From Paenibacillus sp. EZ-K15 (GTDB lineage Bacteria; Bacillota; Bacilli; Paenibacillales; Paenibacillaceae), in contig NZ_PDHM01000005.1 of the NCBI RefSeq assembly GCF_002573715.1, positions 124,001 through 188,000 of the forward strand: a DNA stretch of 64,000 nt. The letters run 5' to 3'. A model generated the notes under the pieces. That model did not search any database and was not told the DNA's origin. It worked only from the letters and a program-made list of their open reading frames with translations. Made by a program: the position numbers and the translations under genes. This document shows, one piece after another, positions 9,312-17,258 of this stretch; positions within the stretch are counted from its first letter, which is position 1, and each line of letters begins with the position of its first letter.

Positions 9312-10535
9312 ATGAAAGTATTCCGAAATTCGATCATCCGTAAGTCGGCTGTGTTGTTCTGTGCTGTTCTACTGATCTTGCCAGCCGGATTGTCTCTGGC
9401 GGCCAACAAGCCGTTTCCCCAGCATACGTCGTATACGAGCGGTTCGATTAAACCAAACAATGTGACGCAGTCAGCGATGGACAATGCGATCAAGAACAAA
9501 TGGAACAGCTGGAAAGGGTCTTTCCTGAAGCCTGCAGCGACAGGGCAATATTACGTAAAATACAATTCGGCGGGCGAGACGGTGTCCGAGGCTCATGGCT
9601 ACGGGATGCTCTTCACCGTTCTGATGGCGGGATACGACAGTAATGCCCAGTCGTATTTCGACGGACTTTACCGCTATTACAAGGCGCATCCGAGTAATAA
9701 CAATCCGTATCTGATGGCTTGGAAGCAAAACAGCAGCTTTCAGAATATAGGGGGAGCCAATTCGGCAACGGACGGCGATATGGACATTGCTTACGCACTC
9801 CTGCTTGCGGACAAGCAGTGGGGAAGCAGCGGATCGATTAATTACCTCCAGTCAGCTAAGGATATTATCAATGCTATCATGAGCAATGACGTTAATCAGT
9901 CCCAGTGGACGCTGCGCTTAGGCGATTGGGCAACAAGCGGCATCTTCGACACCGCCACGCGGCCATCGGATTTCATGCTGAACCATATGAAGGCATTCCG
10001 TGCGGCTACCGGCGATGCCCGTTGGGATAACGTCATTAACAAAACCTATACCATCATCAACTCCATCTATAACGGCCACAGCTCCAATACTGGCTTGCTT
10101 CCGGATTTCGTAGTCAAGTCGGGCAGCAATTATCAGCCTGCGGAAGGGGGATTCCTTGAAGGGGCGAATGATGGAAAATACTATTACAATTCCTCCCGGA
10201 CTCCTTGGCGGATTACGACCGACTATCTGATGACCGGCGATACGCGTGCGCTGAATCAATTGAACAAGATGAACACGTTCATTAAATCAGCCACAAGCAG
10301 CAATCCTGCCAACATCAAGGCAGGGTATAACCTGAACGGCACCGCGCTGGTGACTTATAATAGTGGGGCGTTCTATGCTCCTTTTGGCGTAAGTGCGATG
10401 ACTTCGTCCAGCCACCAGAGCTGGTTGAATTCGGTATGGAGTTACACGGCGAACGCATCCGCAGAGGGATATTATGAGGAAAGCATCAAGCTGTTCTCGA
10501 TGATCGTGATGTCGGGGAACTGGTGGACATATTAA
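9312..10535 (+). CDS. secreted glycoside hydrolase family 8 (chitosanase/endoglucanase type)
   Basis: Extracellular endo-glycanase of 407 residues. The N-terminal signal peptide (KSAVLFCAVLLILPAGLSLA) ends near residue 31. The GH8 general acid is the Glu in VSEAHGYGM (about E93), and the family signature ATDGDMDIA follows at about 152-160. The sequence ends SMIVMSGNWWTY, resembling GH8 chitosanases and dual chitosanase-glucanases of Bacillus. Substrate choice between chitosan, beta-1,3-1,4-glucan and cellulose cannot be settled by eye. The start at 9312 is chosen because an AAAGGAG site precedes it and the signal peptide begins there; an open frame extends upstream to 9150 but has no such features. 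A promoter and a clean terminator flank it, so it is monocistronic. Confidence 0.88.
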   Translation: MKVFRNSIIRKSAVLFCAVLLILPAGLSLAANKPFPQHTSYTSGSIKPNNVTQSAMDNAIKNKWNSWKGSFLKPAATGQYYVKYNSAGETVSEAHGYGMLFTVLMAGYDSNAQSYFDGLYRYYKAHPSNNNPYLMAWKQNSSFQNIGGANSATDGDMDIAYALLLADKQWGSSGSINYLQSAKDIINAIMSNDVNQSQWTLRLGDWATSGIFDTATRPSDFMLNHMKAFRAATGDARWDNVINKTYTIINSIYNGHSSNTGLLPDFVVKSGSNYQPAEGGFLEGANDGKYYYNSSRTPWRITTDYLMTGDTRALNQLNKMNTFIKSATSSNPANIKAGYNLNGTALVTYNSGAFYAPFGVSAMTSSSHQSWLNSVWSYTANASAEGYYEESIKLFSMIVMSGNWWTY

Positions 10536-10570
10536 ACATCACGCCCCTTAAGTTTAAGTAATTATAAAAT

Positions 10571-10603
10571 AAAACCCTGATCCGTTACGGATCAGGGTTT
10601 TTT
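10571..10603 (+). terminator. intrinsic terminator of the GH8 gene
   Basis: An essentially perfect stem (AAAACCCTGATCCG / CGGATCAGGGTTTT) with a 3-base loop and T run. Confidence 0.9.
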
Positions 10604-10682
10604 AGTTCTTTCCTACCAATAAGTAAAAAATAATAAGAGTTTGCATTGATATTTCATATCGAGCAATGTTAATATCTTATTA

Positions 10683-10702
10683 AATATAAAACGTTTTATA
10701 TT
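10683..10702 (+). promoter_or_regulatory. 20-bp perfect palindrome upstream of the GH43 gene, candidate operator
   Basis: AATATAAAACGTTTTATATT is a perfect inverted repeat with a central CG step, a shape common for LacI/GalR-family or AraR-type operators. It lies about 110 bases before the GH43 start. The binding protein is unknown. Confidence 0.5.
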
Positions 10703-10765
10703 AATGTGAATTAAATGCAGCTGAAGGCTTTAACTATGGGCATTGACATTTTGGTTTTTCTTTTA

Positions 10766-10779
10766 TGAAAGGGTTTACA
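10766..10779 (+). promoter_or_regulatory. cre-like catabolite repression site before the GH43 gene
   Basis: TGAAAGGGTTTACA matches the CcpA cre consensus except for the core C. It lies 18-23 bases after a TTGACA at 10743-10748, so it would overlap the transcription start region. Confidence 0.4.
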
Positions 10780-10810
10780 AAAATGAAATCGGGAACGAAG
10801 GGAGAATCGT

Positions 10811-13216
10811 ATGCACAAGAGCATGCTGCGTAAGACGGCTGTGGCAGGGATAGCCGCAGTTTTACTGGTTGGAGGTTTAGGCTCTGCAGGTCAAGGACCT
10901 TCGGCGAGCGGTCCGGAGGTATACGCGGAGGCAGCGCCGCTAAAGAAGGGGGAGAAGGCGCCTATATTCCGAGAGGCATCCGTTCATGATCCGTCCGTCA
11001 TCAAGACAGGGGATACATACTATGTGTTCGGTTCCCACCTGGCCGCCGCCAAATCGAAGGACCTGATGAGCTGGGACATGGTGGCGTCGGGGGTCTCGAA
11101 TGGCAACCCGCTGATTCCGAACGTGACGGAGGAATTGAAGGAAACGCTGGAATGGGCACAGAGCGATACCTTGTGGGCAGCCGATGTGATTCAGCTGGCA
11201 GACGGCAAATTCTATATGTACTATAACGCCTGTAAAGGGGATTCCCCGCGATCTGCCATGGGGATTGCGGTTGCAGATCAGATTGAGGGGCCTTATAAGG
11301 ATACGGGCATTATTCTGAAATCCGGCATGTGGGACGAGATCAGTGAGGATGGAACCATCTATGATGCAACGAAGCATCCGAATGTGGTGGACCCGGATGT
11401 GTTCTTTGATAAGAACGGCAAGCTGTGGATGGTATACGGCTCCTATTCCGGCGGGATTTTTATCATGGAGCTGGATCCGAAGACCGGAAAACCGCTGCCT
11501 GGGCAGGGATACGGCAAGAAGCTGCTCGGCGGTAACCACAGCCGGATTGAAGGGCCGTACATGCTCTACAACCCGGTGACGGATTATTATTATCTGTATC
11601 TGTCCTATGGCGGATTGGATGCGGTTGGCGGCTACAATATGCGGGTCGTCCGCTCCAAAAATCCGGACGGTCCTTTCTACGATGCGGAGGGTAATGATAT
11701 GAGAGAGGTGAAGGCGGATCCTTCCCTTCCGCTCTTTGATGACCGGTCGATTGAGCCGTATGGCGTGAAGCTGATGGGGAACTACTTGTTTAAGCGCTTG
11801 ATCGGCGATCCGGGAACGGGAATTGGCACGGGGGCCGTATCGCCGGGCCATAACTCCGTCTATTACGATGAACAGAATGGAAGAACATTCCTTATTTTTC
11901 ATAGCCGCTTCCCGCAGCGGGGGGAAGAGCATGAAATCCGGGTGCATGAATTGTATATGAACCAGGACGGCTGGCCGGTATCCGCTCCATACCGCTATGC
12001 GGGTGAAGAAGCCAAGGAATCCAAGAAAATCACGCCGAATGATGCGGCTGGAGACTACAAGCTGATTCAACACGGAAAAGATATTTCGTCCGTCATCAAA
12101 GAATCGGTGCCAATGGAGCTTCATAAGAACGGCAAAGTCACGGGTGAAGCAGAAGGCACATGGAAGATCAGCGGAAAGCGGGATGTGCAGCTTACCCTGG
12201 ATGGAAAGAGTTATAAAGGCGTATTAACTCCGCAGTGGGATCCGGAAGCGAAGCGGCAGGCGATGACCTTTACGGCCCTCGCGGCCGATGGAACCGCCGT
12301 GTGGGGTGTTCGTCAGTTTGATCGGAGCGACAGGGAACAAGTGGATGCTGTGCAGGAGGACTTGTTCCTCGGGGATGTGAACGGGGTGTTCTACGATCTT
12401 GATTTGCCGTCAGAGGCTTCCGGCGGTGCGGTCATTCGCTGGGGTTCCTCTCATCCCGAGGTTGTATCAGCCGAAGGTAAGGTCCATCGTCCTGCTGCCG
12501 GGGCCGGGGACGCGAAGGTGACGCTGACCGCTCAGATAACGAAGGGTAAAGTGAAGACTTCCAAAGCCTTTGACGTGACCGTGTTGCAGCAGTCGGCAGG
12601 GCCGTTGCTGCTGAATTATCCATTCAGTGAGAATGAGGGTGGCTCGGTATTAGACAGCTCGGATAATGGATTTCACGGCAAGGTCCTTGGAGGGGTCCAG
12701 TGGAATGAGAAGAGCCGGCAGGGAGGCGGAATGGACTTTGGCGGGACAGACGGCTACATTGAGCTGCCGAGTCGGGTTACGGATACAGAGGACTTTACCT
12801 TTGCGGCTTGGGTATATTGGAAGGGTGGAGCACCCTGGCAGCGAGTGCTGGACGTAGGGAACGGACTTGCCAGGCATATGTTTCTGACACCATCCCAGCA
12901 TTCGGGCGTTCTTCAATTCACGCTGCATGGCAGTGAGGGAGACCAGAGCCTCTTGTCAAAGGCACCGCTGCCGAGCCATGAATGGACGCACGTTGCGGTC
13001 ACGCTGCAAGGGAATACCGGTAAGCTGTACGTGAACGGTCAAGTCGTTGCATCTGGTGATCATATGAAGCTGAATCCGAATGAACTACTGGCAACGGAAG
13101 CTTATTTAGGTAAAAGCCGTTTTGCGGCCGATCCTTATTTTAACGGGAGCTTGGATGAGGTGCGGATTTATAACGAGGCGCTAACCGACAGCGAAATTCA
13201 GAAGCTGGCGGAATGA
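10811..13216 (+). CDS. secreted GH43 arabinan endo-1,5-alpha-L-arabinosidase-like enzyme with Ig-like and LamG modules
   Basis: Extracellular multidomain hydrolase of 801 residues. A signal peptide covers about residues 1-40. A GH43 five-bladed propeller spans about 50-400, with the catalytic triad visible as D60 (VHDPSV), D194 (VVDPDV) and E247 (RIEGPY). Next comes a beta-barrel C-terminal module of the Abn2/YxiA type (about 405-510), then a bacterial Ig-like domain (about 515-595), and a C-terminal LamG/concanavalin-like domain (about 598-800) that could bind polysaccharide. This order matches large endo-arabinanases that cut the arabinan backbone of pectin. It stands alone behind its own promoter region with a palindromic operator and a cre-like site. 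Endo- versus exo-activity cannot be read from sequence. Confidence 0.85.
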   Translation: MHKSMLRKTAVAGIAAVLLVGGLGSAGQGPSASGPEVYAEAAPLKKGEKAPIFREASVHDPSVIKTGDTYYVFGSHLAAAKSKDLMSWDMVASGVSNGNPLIPNVTEELKETLEWAQSDTLWAADVIQLADGKFYMYYNACKGDSPRSAMGIAVADQIEGPYKDTGIILKSGMWDEISEDGTIYDATKHPNVVDPDVFFDKNGKLWMVYGSYSGGIFIMELDPKTGKPLPGQGYGKKLLGGNHSRIEGPYMLYNPVTDYYYLYLSYGGLDAVGGYNMRVVRSKNPDGPFYDAEGNDMREVKADPSLPLFDDRSIEPYGVKLMGNYLFKRLIGDPGTGIGTGAVSPGHNSVYYDEQNGRTFLIFHSRFPQRGEEHEIRVHELYMNQDGWPVSAPYRYAGEEAKESKKITPNDAAGDYKLIQHGKDISSVIKESVPMELHKNGKVTGEAEGTWKISGKRDVQLTLDGKSYKGVLTPQWDPEAKRQAMTFTALAADGTAVWGVRQFDRSDREQVDAVQEDLFLGDVNGVFYDLDLPSEASGGAVIRWGSSHPEVVSAEGKVHRPAAGAGDAKVTLTAQITKGKVKTSKAFDVTVLQQSAGPLLLNYPFSENEGGSVLDSSDNGFHGKVLGGVQWNEKSRQGGGMDFGGTDGYIELPSRVTDTEDFTFAAWVYWKGGAPWQRVLDVGNGLARHMFLTPSQHSGVLQFTLHGSEGDQSLLSKAPLPSHEWTHVAVTLQGNTGKLYVNGQVVASGDHMKLNPNELLATEAYLGKSRFAADPYFNGSLDEVRIYNEALTDSEIQKLAE

Positions 13217-13256
13217 CTTTACACAATGCAATCATGAGTTATGGGTTATGAGTTTT

Positions 13257-13285
13257 GCGTGCAGACTACCGTCTGCGCGCTTTTT
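13257..13285 (+). terminator. intrinsic terminator of the GH43 gene
   Basis: A ten-base stem (GCGTGCAGAC / GTCTGCGCGC, one G-T pair), 4-base loop and TTTTT. Confidence 0.85.
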
Positions 13286-13307
13286 GTATTGGCGTTTAAA
13301 ATAACGG

Positions 13308-13336
13308 TTGACAGAAGGATGTATATCATATATCTT
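13308..13336 (+). promoter_or_regulatory. sigma-A-type promoter for doxX-nitroreductase
   Basis: TTGACA, a 17-base spacer and TATCTT. The -10 hexamer overlaps the first copy of the repeated operator-like motif (13330-13345), and a second copy lies in the leader. Confidence 0.55.
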
Positions 13337-13345
13337 AATATTAAG
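13330..13345 (+). promoter_or_regulatory. operator-like repeat, copy 1
   Basis: ATATCTTAATATTAAG contains the perfect palindrome CTTAATATTAAG and covers the -10/+1 region. It matches copy 2 at 13442-13457 at 14 of 16 positions. A MarR- or HxlR-type repressor site is inferred from the nature of the genes. Confidence 0.5.
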
Positions 13346-13441
13346 TTAAGCGACTATATAAAAGTTAGTTGGTTGAAAGGAGTAAGTTTAAAGTGTTCAA
13401 ACGTTAGCGAAGATGAAGCAGATTAATCATTCTATATGTAT

Positions 13442-13461
13442 ATATCTTTAAATTAAGATAT
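13442..13461 (+). promoter_or_regulatory. operator-like repeat, copy 2
   Basis: ATATCTT and AAGATAT are perfect inverted arms separated by six bases. The first 16 bases repeat the motif at 13330-13345. It lies 60 bases before the DoxX start codon, inside the predicted leader. Confidence 0.5.
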
Positions 13462-13520
13462 CGATGAACGGTATCGATGAATTTCTATAAATAATGAAAA
13501 TGAATATGGAGGCGTATAAA

Positions 13521-13925
13521 ATGGCTATAGATATTGGATTGTTGTTACTTCGTTTGGTGGTTGGGTTGTCGTTCATGGCGCACGGTGCACAGAAGCTGTT
13601 TGGATGGTTTGGTGGTTACGGGCCAAAGGGGACAGGCGGCTGGATGGAATCGGTTGGCATTAAGCCTGGTGTCGCAATTGCGGTGTTGTCAGGTCTGATG
13701 GAGCTGGTTGGCGGGCTGTTGTTTGCTGCCGGATTTCTCACGGTGCTTGGCGCAGCGCTGATCACGCTAACGATGCTGGGTGCAATTGTGAAGGTGCATG
13801 GCCGGAACGGGTATTGGTCTACAGCGAATGGATATGAGTATAATCTGCTGTTGATCGCAGTCGCAGTTGCACTGGCACTCACGGGTGCAGGTGCATATTC
13901 ACTGGATGCGGTAATCTTTAACTAA
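13521..13925 (+). CDS. DoxX family membrane protein (MhqP-like)
   Basis: Small integral membrane protein of 134 residues with about four transmembrane segments. The DoxX/MhqP signature region is [30 protein letters not shown]. The start at 13521 is chosen because GGAGG lies nine bases upstream; an upstream in-frame ATG at 13494 lacks a site. A nitroreductase follows by 22 bases. In Bacillus subtilis, a DoxX protein (MhqP) and a nitroreductase (MhqN) are co-regulated in quinone and thiol-stress defence by the MarR-type MhqR, so a similar electrophile-stress role is inferred. The duplicated operator upstream fits such a repressor. Confidence 0.85.
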   Translation: MAIDIGLLLLRLVVGLSFMAHGAQKLFGWFGGYGPKGTGGWMESVGIKPGVAIAVLSGLMELVGGLLFAAGFLTVLGAALITLTMLGAIVKVHGRNGYWSTANGYEYNLLLIAVAVALALTGAGAYSLDAVIFN

Positions 13926-13947
13926 TCGATAATGGGGGCTTGCAGAT

Positions 13948-14574
13948 ATGAGTGATCTGACAACATTAATTAAGAGCCGGAGATCGGCTAATCTGTTTAT
14001 GGAAGGGATTGAAATCCCGGATAAGGATTTGAATGATATATTTAATGAAGTTAAATATGCTCCTTCGGCTTTTAATTTGCAGCATACACACTATGTTGTA
14101 GTTAAGGATCCCGATATCAAGCACAAAGTTTATGAAGCTGCCAACAAGCAGCATAAGATACTCACCGCATCGGCCGTTGTCGTTGTGCTGGGGAATAAGC
14201 AGGCCTACCGGGAAATCGGGAAAATGAACGAGGGATTTCTGAATTTGGGCGTGATCGACAAGCTCGAATATGACAAGACGGTTGAATCCGTCACGAACTT
14301 TTATGAAGCGGGCGGAGAATCCTTTATGAGGGATGAAGCCATTCGCAATGCCAGTCTATCCGCGATGTTGATGATGATGGTGGCCAAGGACAAGGGGTGG
14401 GATACCTGTCCGATGATCGGTTTTGATCCCGTGGCTCTGCAGAAGGAACTGGATATCCCGGATACTTATGTGCCTGCCATGCTGATCGCGATCGGCAAGG
14501 AGGATGTAAGAAAGCCACGTCCCCGGGGCTACCGCAAGCCCGTATTGGAATTTGTAAGCTATAATCAATTTTAA
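13948..14574 (+). CDS. nitroreductase family protein (MhqN-like)
   Basis: FMN-dependent NAD(P)H nitroreductase fold, 208 residues. The FMN-binding SRRSAN motif sits at the N-terminus (LIKSRRSANLF), and the conserved region GWDTCPMIGFDP is near residue 150. It probably reduces quinones or nitroaromatics by two electrons, protecting the cell. A GGGGGC site precedes the ATG. It is the second gene of the doxX operon and is closed by a strong terminator. Confidence 0.88.
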   Translation: MSDLTTLIKSRRSANLFMEGIEIPDKDLNDIFNEVKYAPSAFNLQHTHYVVVKDPDIKHKVYEAANKQHKILTASAVVVVLGNKQAYREIGKMNEGFLNLGVIDKLEYDKTVESVTNFYEAGGESFMRDEAIRNASLSAMLMMMVAKDKGWDTCPMIGFDPVALQKELDIPDTYVPAMLIAIGKEDVRKPRPRGYRKPVLEFVSYNQF

Positions 14575-14595
14575 ATGATGCATGATATGAGAGGG

Positions 14596-14637
14596 AGCTC
14601 CCGCTGCAGGTCTTTAGATCTGGCGGGAGCTTTTTTT
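14596..14637 (+). terminator. intrinsic terminator of doxX-nitroreductase
   Basis: AGCTCCCGC pairs perfectly with GCGGGAGCT, followed by seven T residues. Confidence 0.9.
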
Positions 14638-14748
14638 CATCCGCTATGATAAACATTCCTCTCCGTTTTGACGATGATGAATATAAAGAGATCGGTGCAG
14701 CGCCAATCCTAAATACGATTGTATTCATTATATATGGGGGTGAACGAA

Positions 14749-15858
14749 ATGAAGACGAGGAAGCGGGCGTATCAGCGATCCGGACAGATCATAGTGCTGG
14801 CTGTCATGACAATGATGTTCATGGTGGCATGCACGAAGGAGGTACCAGGATCCATACCGCAAAATAGATCGACTGCCGCCGCGCCGAGCGCAGGAGAAGC
14901 TGGGAATCCATCGGAAATGCCGGCAGCGGCAACGGTAAGTTCGCGTACGGCATTCCAGCCGGAAGATCAAAGCCATCACCAGGTTAAGCAAGAAGCGGAG
15001 TCGCCAGAGGGGGAGTCCAATTATGACCCGATTGAAGCAGTTCTCAATATGTATGAGGCGCTTCAGGCTAACGATTCTACATTATATTTCCGTCATGCTG
15101 ACATTCCGAGCGTTCGTATGTCCCCCGCCAAGCTGAAGGTGTTATTCGAAGAGGCTGGCAAGCGCGAAGTGAGACCGGAACGATTCAAGCTTTTTGATAG
15201 AGAAGGGCTGGATCGGGAGAGCCGTCAGATGTTAGCTCTTACGTACGGCAGCCAAGCCGAGATTGTGCTGGAAGAGCTTAGTCAGGGCGATCATAACCTG
15301 TGGTTTGTGACGGCGTTTACGGATGGACTTAAAGTGGTGGAGCAATCCACGGTCTACCCCGGAGCCTACGAGCTTGGAAGAGAGGCGACAATGGAAGAAC
15401 TTATCGCGATAGAGATCCAGCATACGGCTGAAGATAGGGCGTTTCTTGCGGCAAAAGCGAAGCAGCCTGTATGGAACCCGGTGCAGACCGTTTCCTTACT
15501 GTACCAGGCAGCGCAGGCGGAGGATGCAGAAACCTTTTATGCGATGTCGGGTGGGAGCGAGGGATACTTTTCGGGTCAGTACGCCCGGGACATGGTGGAA
15601 TATACGGAATGGATGAAGTCTTTTGAAAGCGTGCAGCATATTTCAATCGGATCGGTTCCGCGGGGGAATATGGCCGGGAGTTATAGAGAAGAATATAATG
15701 AACGCTTTGGCGACACATGGCAATTCATTGTGGCTTGGAACCCGAAGGATGAAGCAGGCTACCAAGGGACATACTGGATTATGGCGCCTAGCGAAGACGG
15801 AATTCAATATGTGGTAAAGCAGACGCTTACCGCCAATCTGGAATCTTTTTTCAAGTGA
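14749..15858 (+). CDS. putative lipoprotein of unknown function
   Basis: I do not recognise this 369-residue protein. It starts with a basic region and hydrophobic stretch ending in a lipobox-like MVAC (Cys about residue 28), followed by a low-complexity Ala/Ser/Pro-rich linker. The rest looks like two related alpha-beta units, each opening with a similar phrase (VLNMYEALQANDSTLYF near residue 105 and VSLLYQAAQAEDAETFY near 250), which suggests an internal duplication. The second copy may resemble NTF2-like or DUF4878-type folds, but this is a guess. The start is set by GGGGGTG before the ATG; an upstream ATG at 14719 is less likely. It is anchored on the outer face of the membrane. Confidence 0.7.
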   Translation: MKTRKRAYQRSGQIIVLAVMTMMFMVACTKEVPGSIPQNRSTAAAPSAGEAGNPSEMPAAATVSSRTAFQPEDQSHHQVKQEAESPEGESNYDPIEAVLNMYEALQANDSTLYFRHADIPSVRMSPAKLKVLFEEAGKREVRPERFKLFDREGLDRESRQMLALTYGSQAEIVLEELSQGDHNLWFVTAFTDGLKVVEQSTVYPGAYELGREATMEELIAIEIQHTAEDRAFLAAKAKQPVWNPVQTVSLLYQAAQAEDAETFYAMSGGSEGYFSGQYARDMVEYTEWMKSFESVQHISIGSVPRGNMAGSYREEYNERFGDTWQFIVAWNPKDEAGYQGTYWIMAPSEDGIQYVVKQTLTANLESFFK

Positions 15859-15886
15859 GGAATGGAATACATACATAGCGAAGACA

Positions 15887-15959
15887 AATATAGCAGCGCC
15901 GCTCATGAAGTGAACGATGACCAAATCGGGTCACAGTTCAAGAGCAGGGCTGCTATATT
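15887..15959. terminator. long hairpin between convergent genes, likely bidirectional terminator
   Basis: AATATAGCAGC at 15887-15897 pairs perfectly with GCTGCTATATT at 15949-15959, and a nested TGAAC/GTTCA plus TGACC/GGTCA stem lies inside. T runs are short on both sides. It sits between two genes that converge here. Confidence 0.55.
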
Positions 15960-15981
15960 ATCGTCAATGGGCTTGGCTGAA

Positions 15982-16416
15982 TTACGGCTGAAGATTTTGG
16001 AGCATATCCATCGTTTCGTTTATTTTAGTGATGGTTTGAACGATGTTGGAATTCTGGAAGTCCGTCACTCCGTTCTGGATTTGATCCATGTAGCCGTTGA
16101 TGTCAGTCAGCAGCGTGTCATTTAAACCGACCAGCTGTTCATGGATGGTCTGCGCAAAAGCAGGGGCTTCAATGCCGTTAAACTCCGAGATCCGGGTTTT
16201 CATCGCTTCGAGTTCCTTGGTCAGCGTTTCCTTGGCATCAGTATTCGTGGCGGCTTGCTGAGCAAGCTCCGGAATAGACTCGGCAAATTGGGATGTTTCA
16301 TTAATAAACGTGGTGGCTTCTTTTGTATAATCCAAAGAATTGTTCACGCTGTCCACCAAGGAGCAGCCGGAGAGAACTCCCAGTACAAGTGAAATCAACA
16401 ATAATCTTTTGATCAT
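15982..16416 (-). CDS. small lipoprotein, DUF6376-like
   Basis: Exported lipoprotein of 144 residues. The signal peptide RLLLISLVLGVLSGC ends in a clear lipobox LSGC (Cys about 18). The mature part is predicted almost fully helical and acidic, with repeated Thr/Asn/Gln-rich stretches, suggesting a coiled or helical-bundle protein on the outer face of the membrane. The overall pattern resembles DUF6376 family proteins of Bacilli; function is unknown. The start is the second of two ATGs, because AGGAGG abuts the first and lies six bases before the second. Confidence 0.7.
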   Translation of the reverse strand: MIKRLLLISLVLGVLSGCSLVDSVNNSLDYTKEATTFINETSQFAESIPELAQQAATNTDAKETLTKELEAMKTRISEFNGIEAPAFAQTIHEQLVGLNDTLLTDINGYMDQIQNGVTDFQNSNIVQTITKINETMDMLQNLQP

Positions 16417-16497
16417 TCTCATCCTCCTGTCGTCTAAACGCAGTTCTTATACGTTGTATACGTATGGCCAGGAGAATGGTTGTGTTTTTTTCGCGGA

Positions 16498-16995
16498 TTA
16501 ATATTTCCCCAGCAGCCAGCAAATAAGCTTAATCAAACCCGCCAGGATGCCGCTGGACCATGGGCTTTCGACTGAAGGAGCGGGCTTCTCCGGCTGGATG
16601 CCTTTCCCCAGCGAAGTCACGTCAACGGATGAGGAGGGACCGGTATTTCCGCATAGATGGGGCTTGAGCTTTTCCCCGCTTTTGTCGGCGAACACGATAT
16701 ATTCCTTGCCTGTTTCAAAGGATTCCCAGCCATTGGAATAAAGAGTGACGGTAGGGGAATCAGAATCTCCTTTCCACCATTCGGCAATCTGGAATACATA
16801 GCTGCTGTTGGATATGTCGTCTTTAGGGTTGGACGATGCCAACGTGCCCCTGAATACCTCGTCCGATGTCTTTAATTCTTCGGTAACCTTTCGAGGCTCC
16901 GCGCATGACAATGCGGATGCTGTGGAGTGATCTGCGCCAAGCCATAATCCGATAGAAAGGGAGAGGCTGAGCATGATGAGAAACCCTCTTTTCAT
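16498..16995 (-). CDS. secreted TIMP/NTR-like protein with C-terminal hydrophobic segment
   Basis: Exported protein of 165 residues. A signal peptide ends near STASA, directly before a conserved Cys (ALSCAEPR) that begins the mature protein. The pattern Cys-x-EP, then a beta-rich domain with VFRGTL, VYSNG-like strands and a second Cys (HLCGNTGP), resembles the netrin/TIMP-like (NTR) domain found in many secreted Firmicute proteins. A Pro/Ser linker leads to a hydrophobic tail (GILAGLIKLICWLLGKY), probably a membrane anchor. AAAGGAG precedes the ATG at 16995. Function is unknown. Confidence 0.7.
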   Translation of the reverse strand: MKRGFLIMLSLSLSIGLWLGADHSTASALSCAEPRKVTEELKTSDEVFRGTLASSNPKDDISNSSYVFQIAEWWKGDSDSPTVTLYSNGWESFETGKEYIVFADKSGEKLKPHLCGNTGPSSSVDVTSLGKGIQPEKPAPSVESPWSSGILAGLIKLICWLLGKY

Positions 16996-17258
16996 ATTGG
17001 GGTCTCCTTTCGGGATGATTATGTATTTAGACGGAGAGGATTTCGCCATGGTTGCAGTTTGTCGGAAATAAATTCGATGCAAAATGGCTGCGAGGAAGCT
17101 TAAGTATCGAATTCTTAGTTTCTGCCAGAAGTGCAAATACCCCGCAAGCCAAAATGGCTGCGGAGCAGGATTGAACCTGGGCTCGTATCGCGGGTGTGGT
17201 CGCTGTTTTCACGATAATGGTTCGTAGTCCAGGATAGGAGCGGGAACAGCAGGCCAGA
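16996..17258. other. intergenic region with a short direct repeat
   Basis: No supported gene. A 13-base word CAAAATGGCTGCG type repeat occurs twice (about 17080-17092 and 17150-17162). Minus-strand transcription from the glnP side and the NTR-like gene promoter must lie here, but no clear promoter or terminator was identified. Confidence 0.3.

Noticed and set aside
10940..12124. 394-codon open frame antisense to the GH43 gene
   Set aside because: It mirrors codon third-position bias of the real gene, is rich in His, Arg and Ile with no domain, and has no start signals.
13241..13426. 61-codon open frame upstream of doxX
   Set aside because: It spans the GH43 terminator and the doxX promoter and operator, has no ribosome binding site and shows unnatural composition.
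17158..17200. tRNA-like T-arm sequence on the minus strand (GGTTCAAT with flanking G/C)
   Set aside because: The T-stem does not pair properly and no matching acceptor 5' strand, D-arm or anticodon arm is present, so it is a chance resemblance.
17027..17212. 61-codon minus-strand frame upstream of the NTR-like gene
   Set aside because: No ribosome binding site and no recognisable composition; the region is better treated as intergenic.
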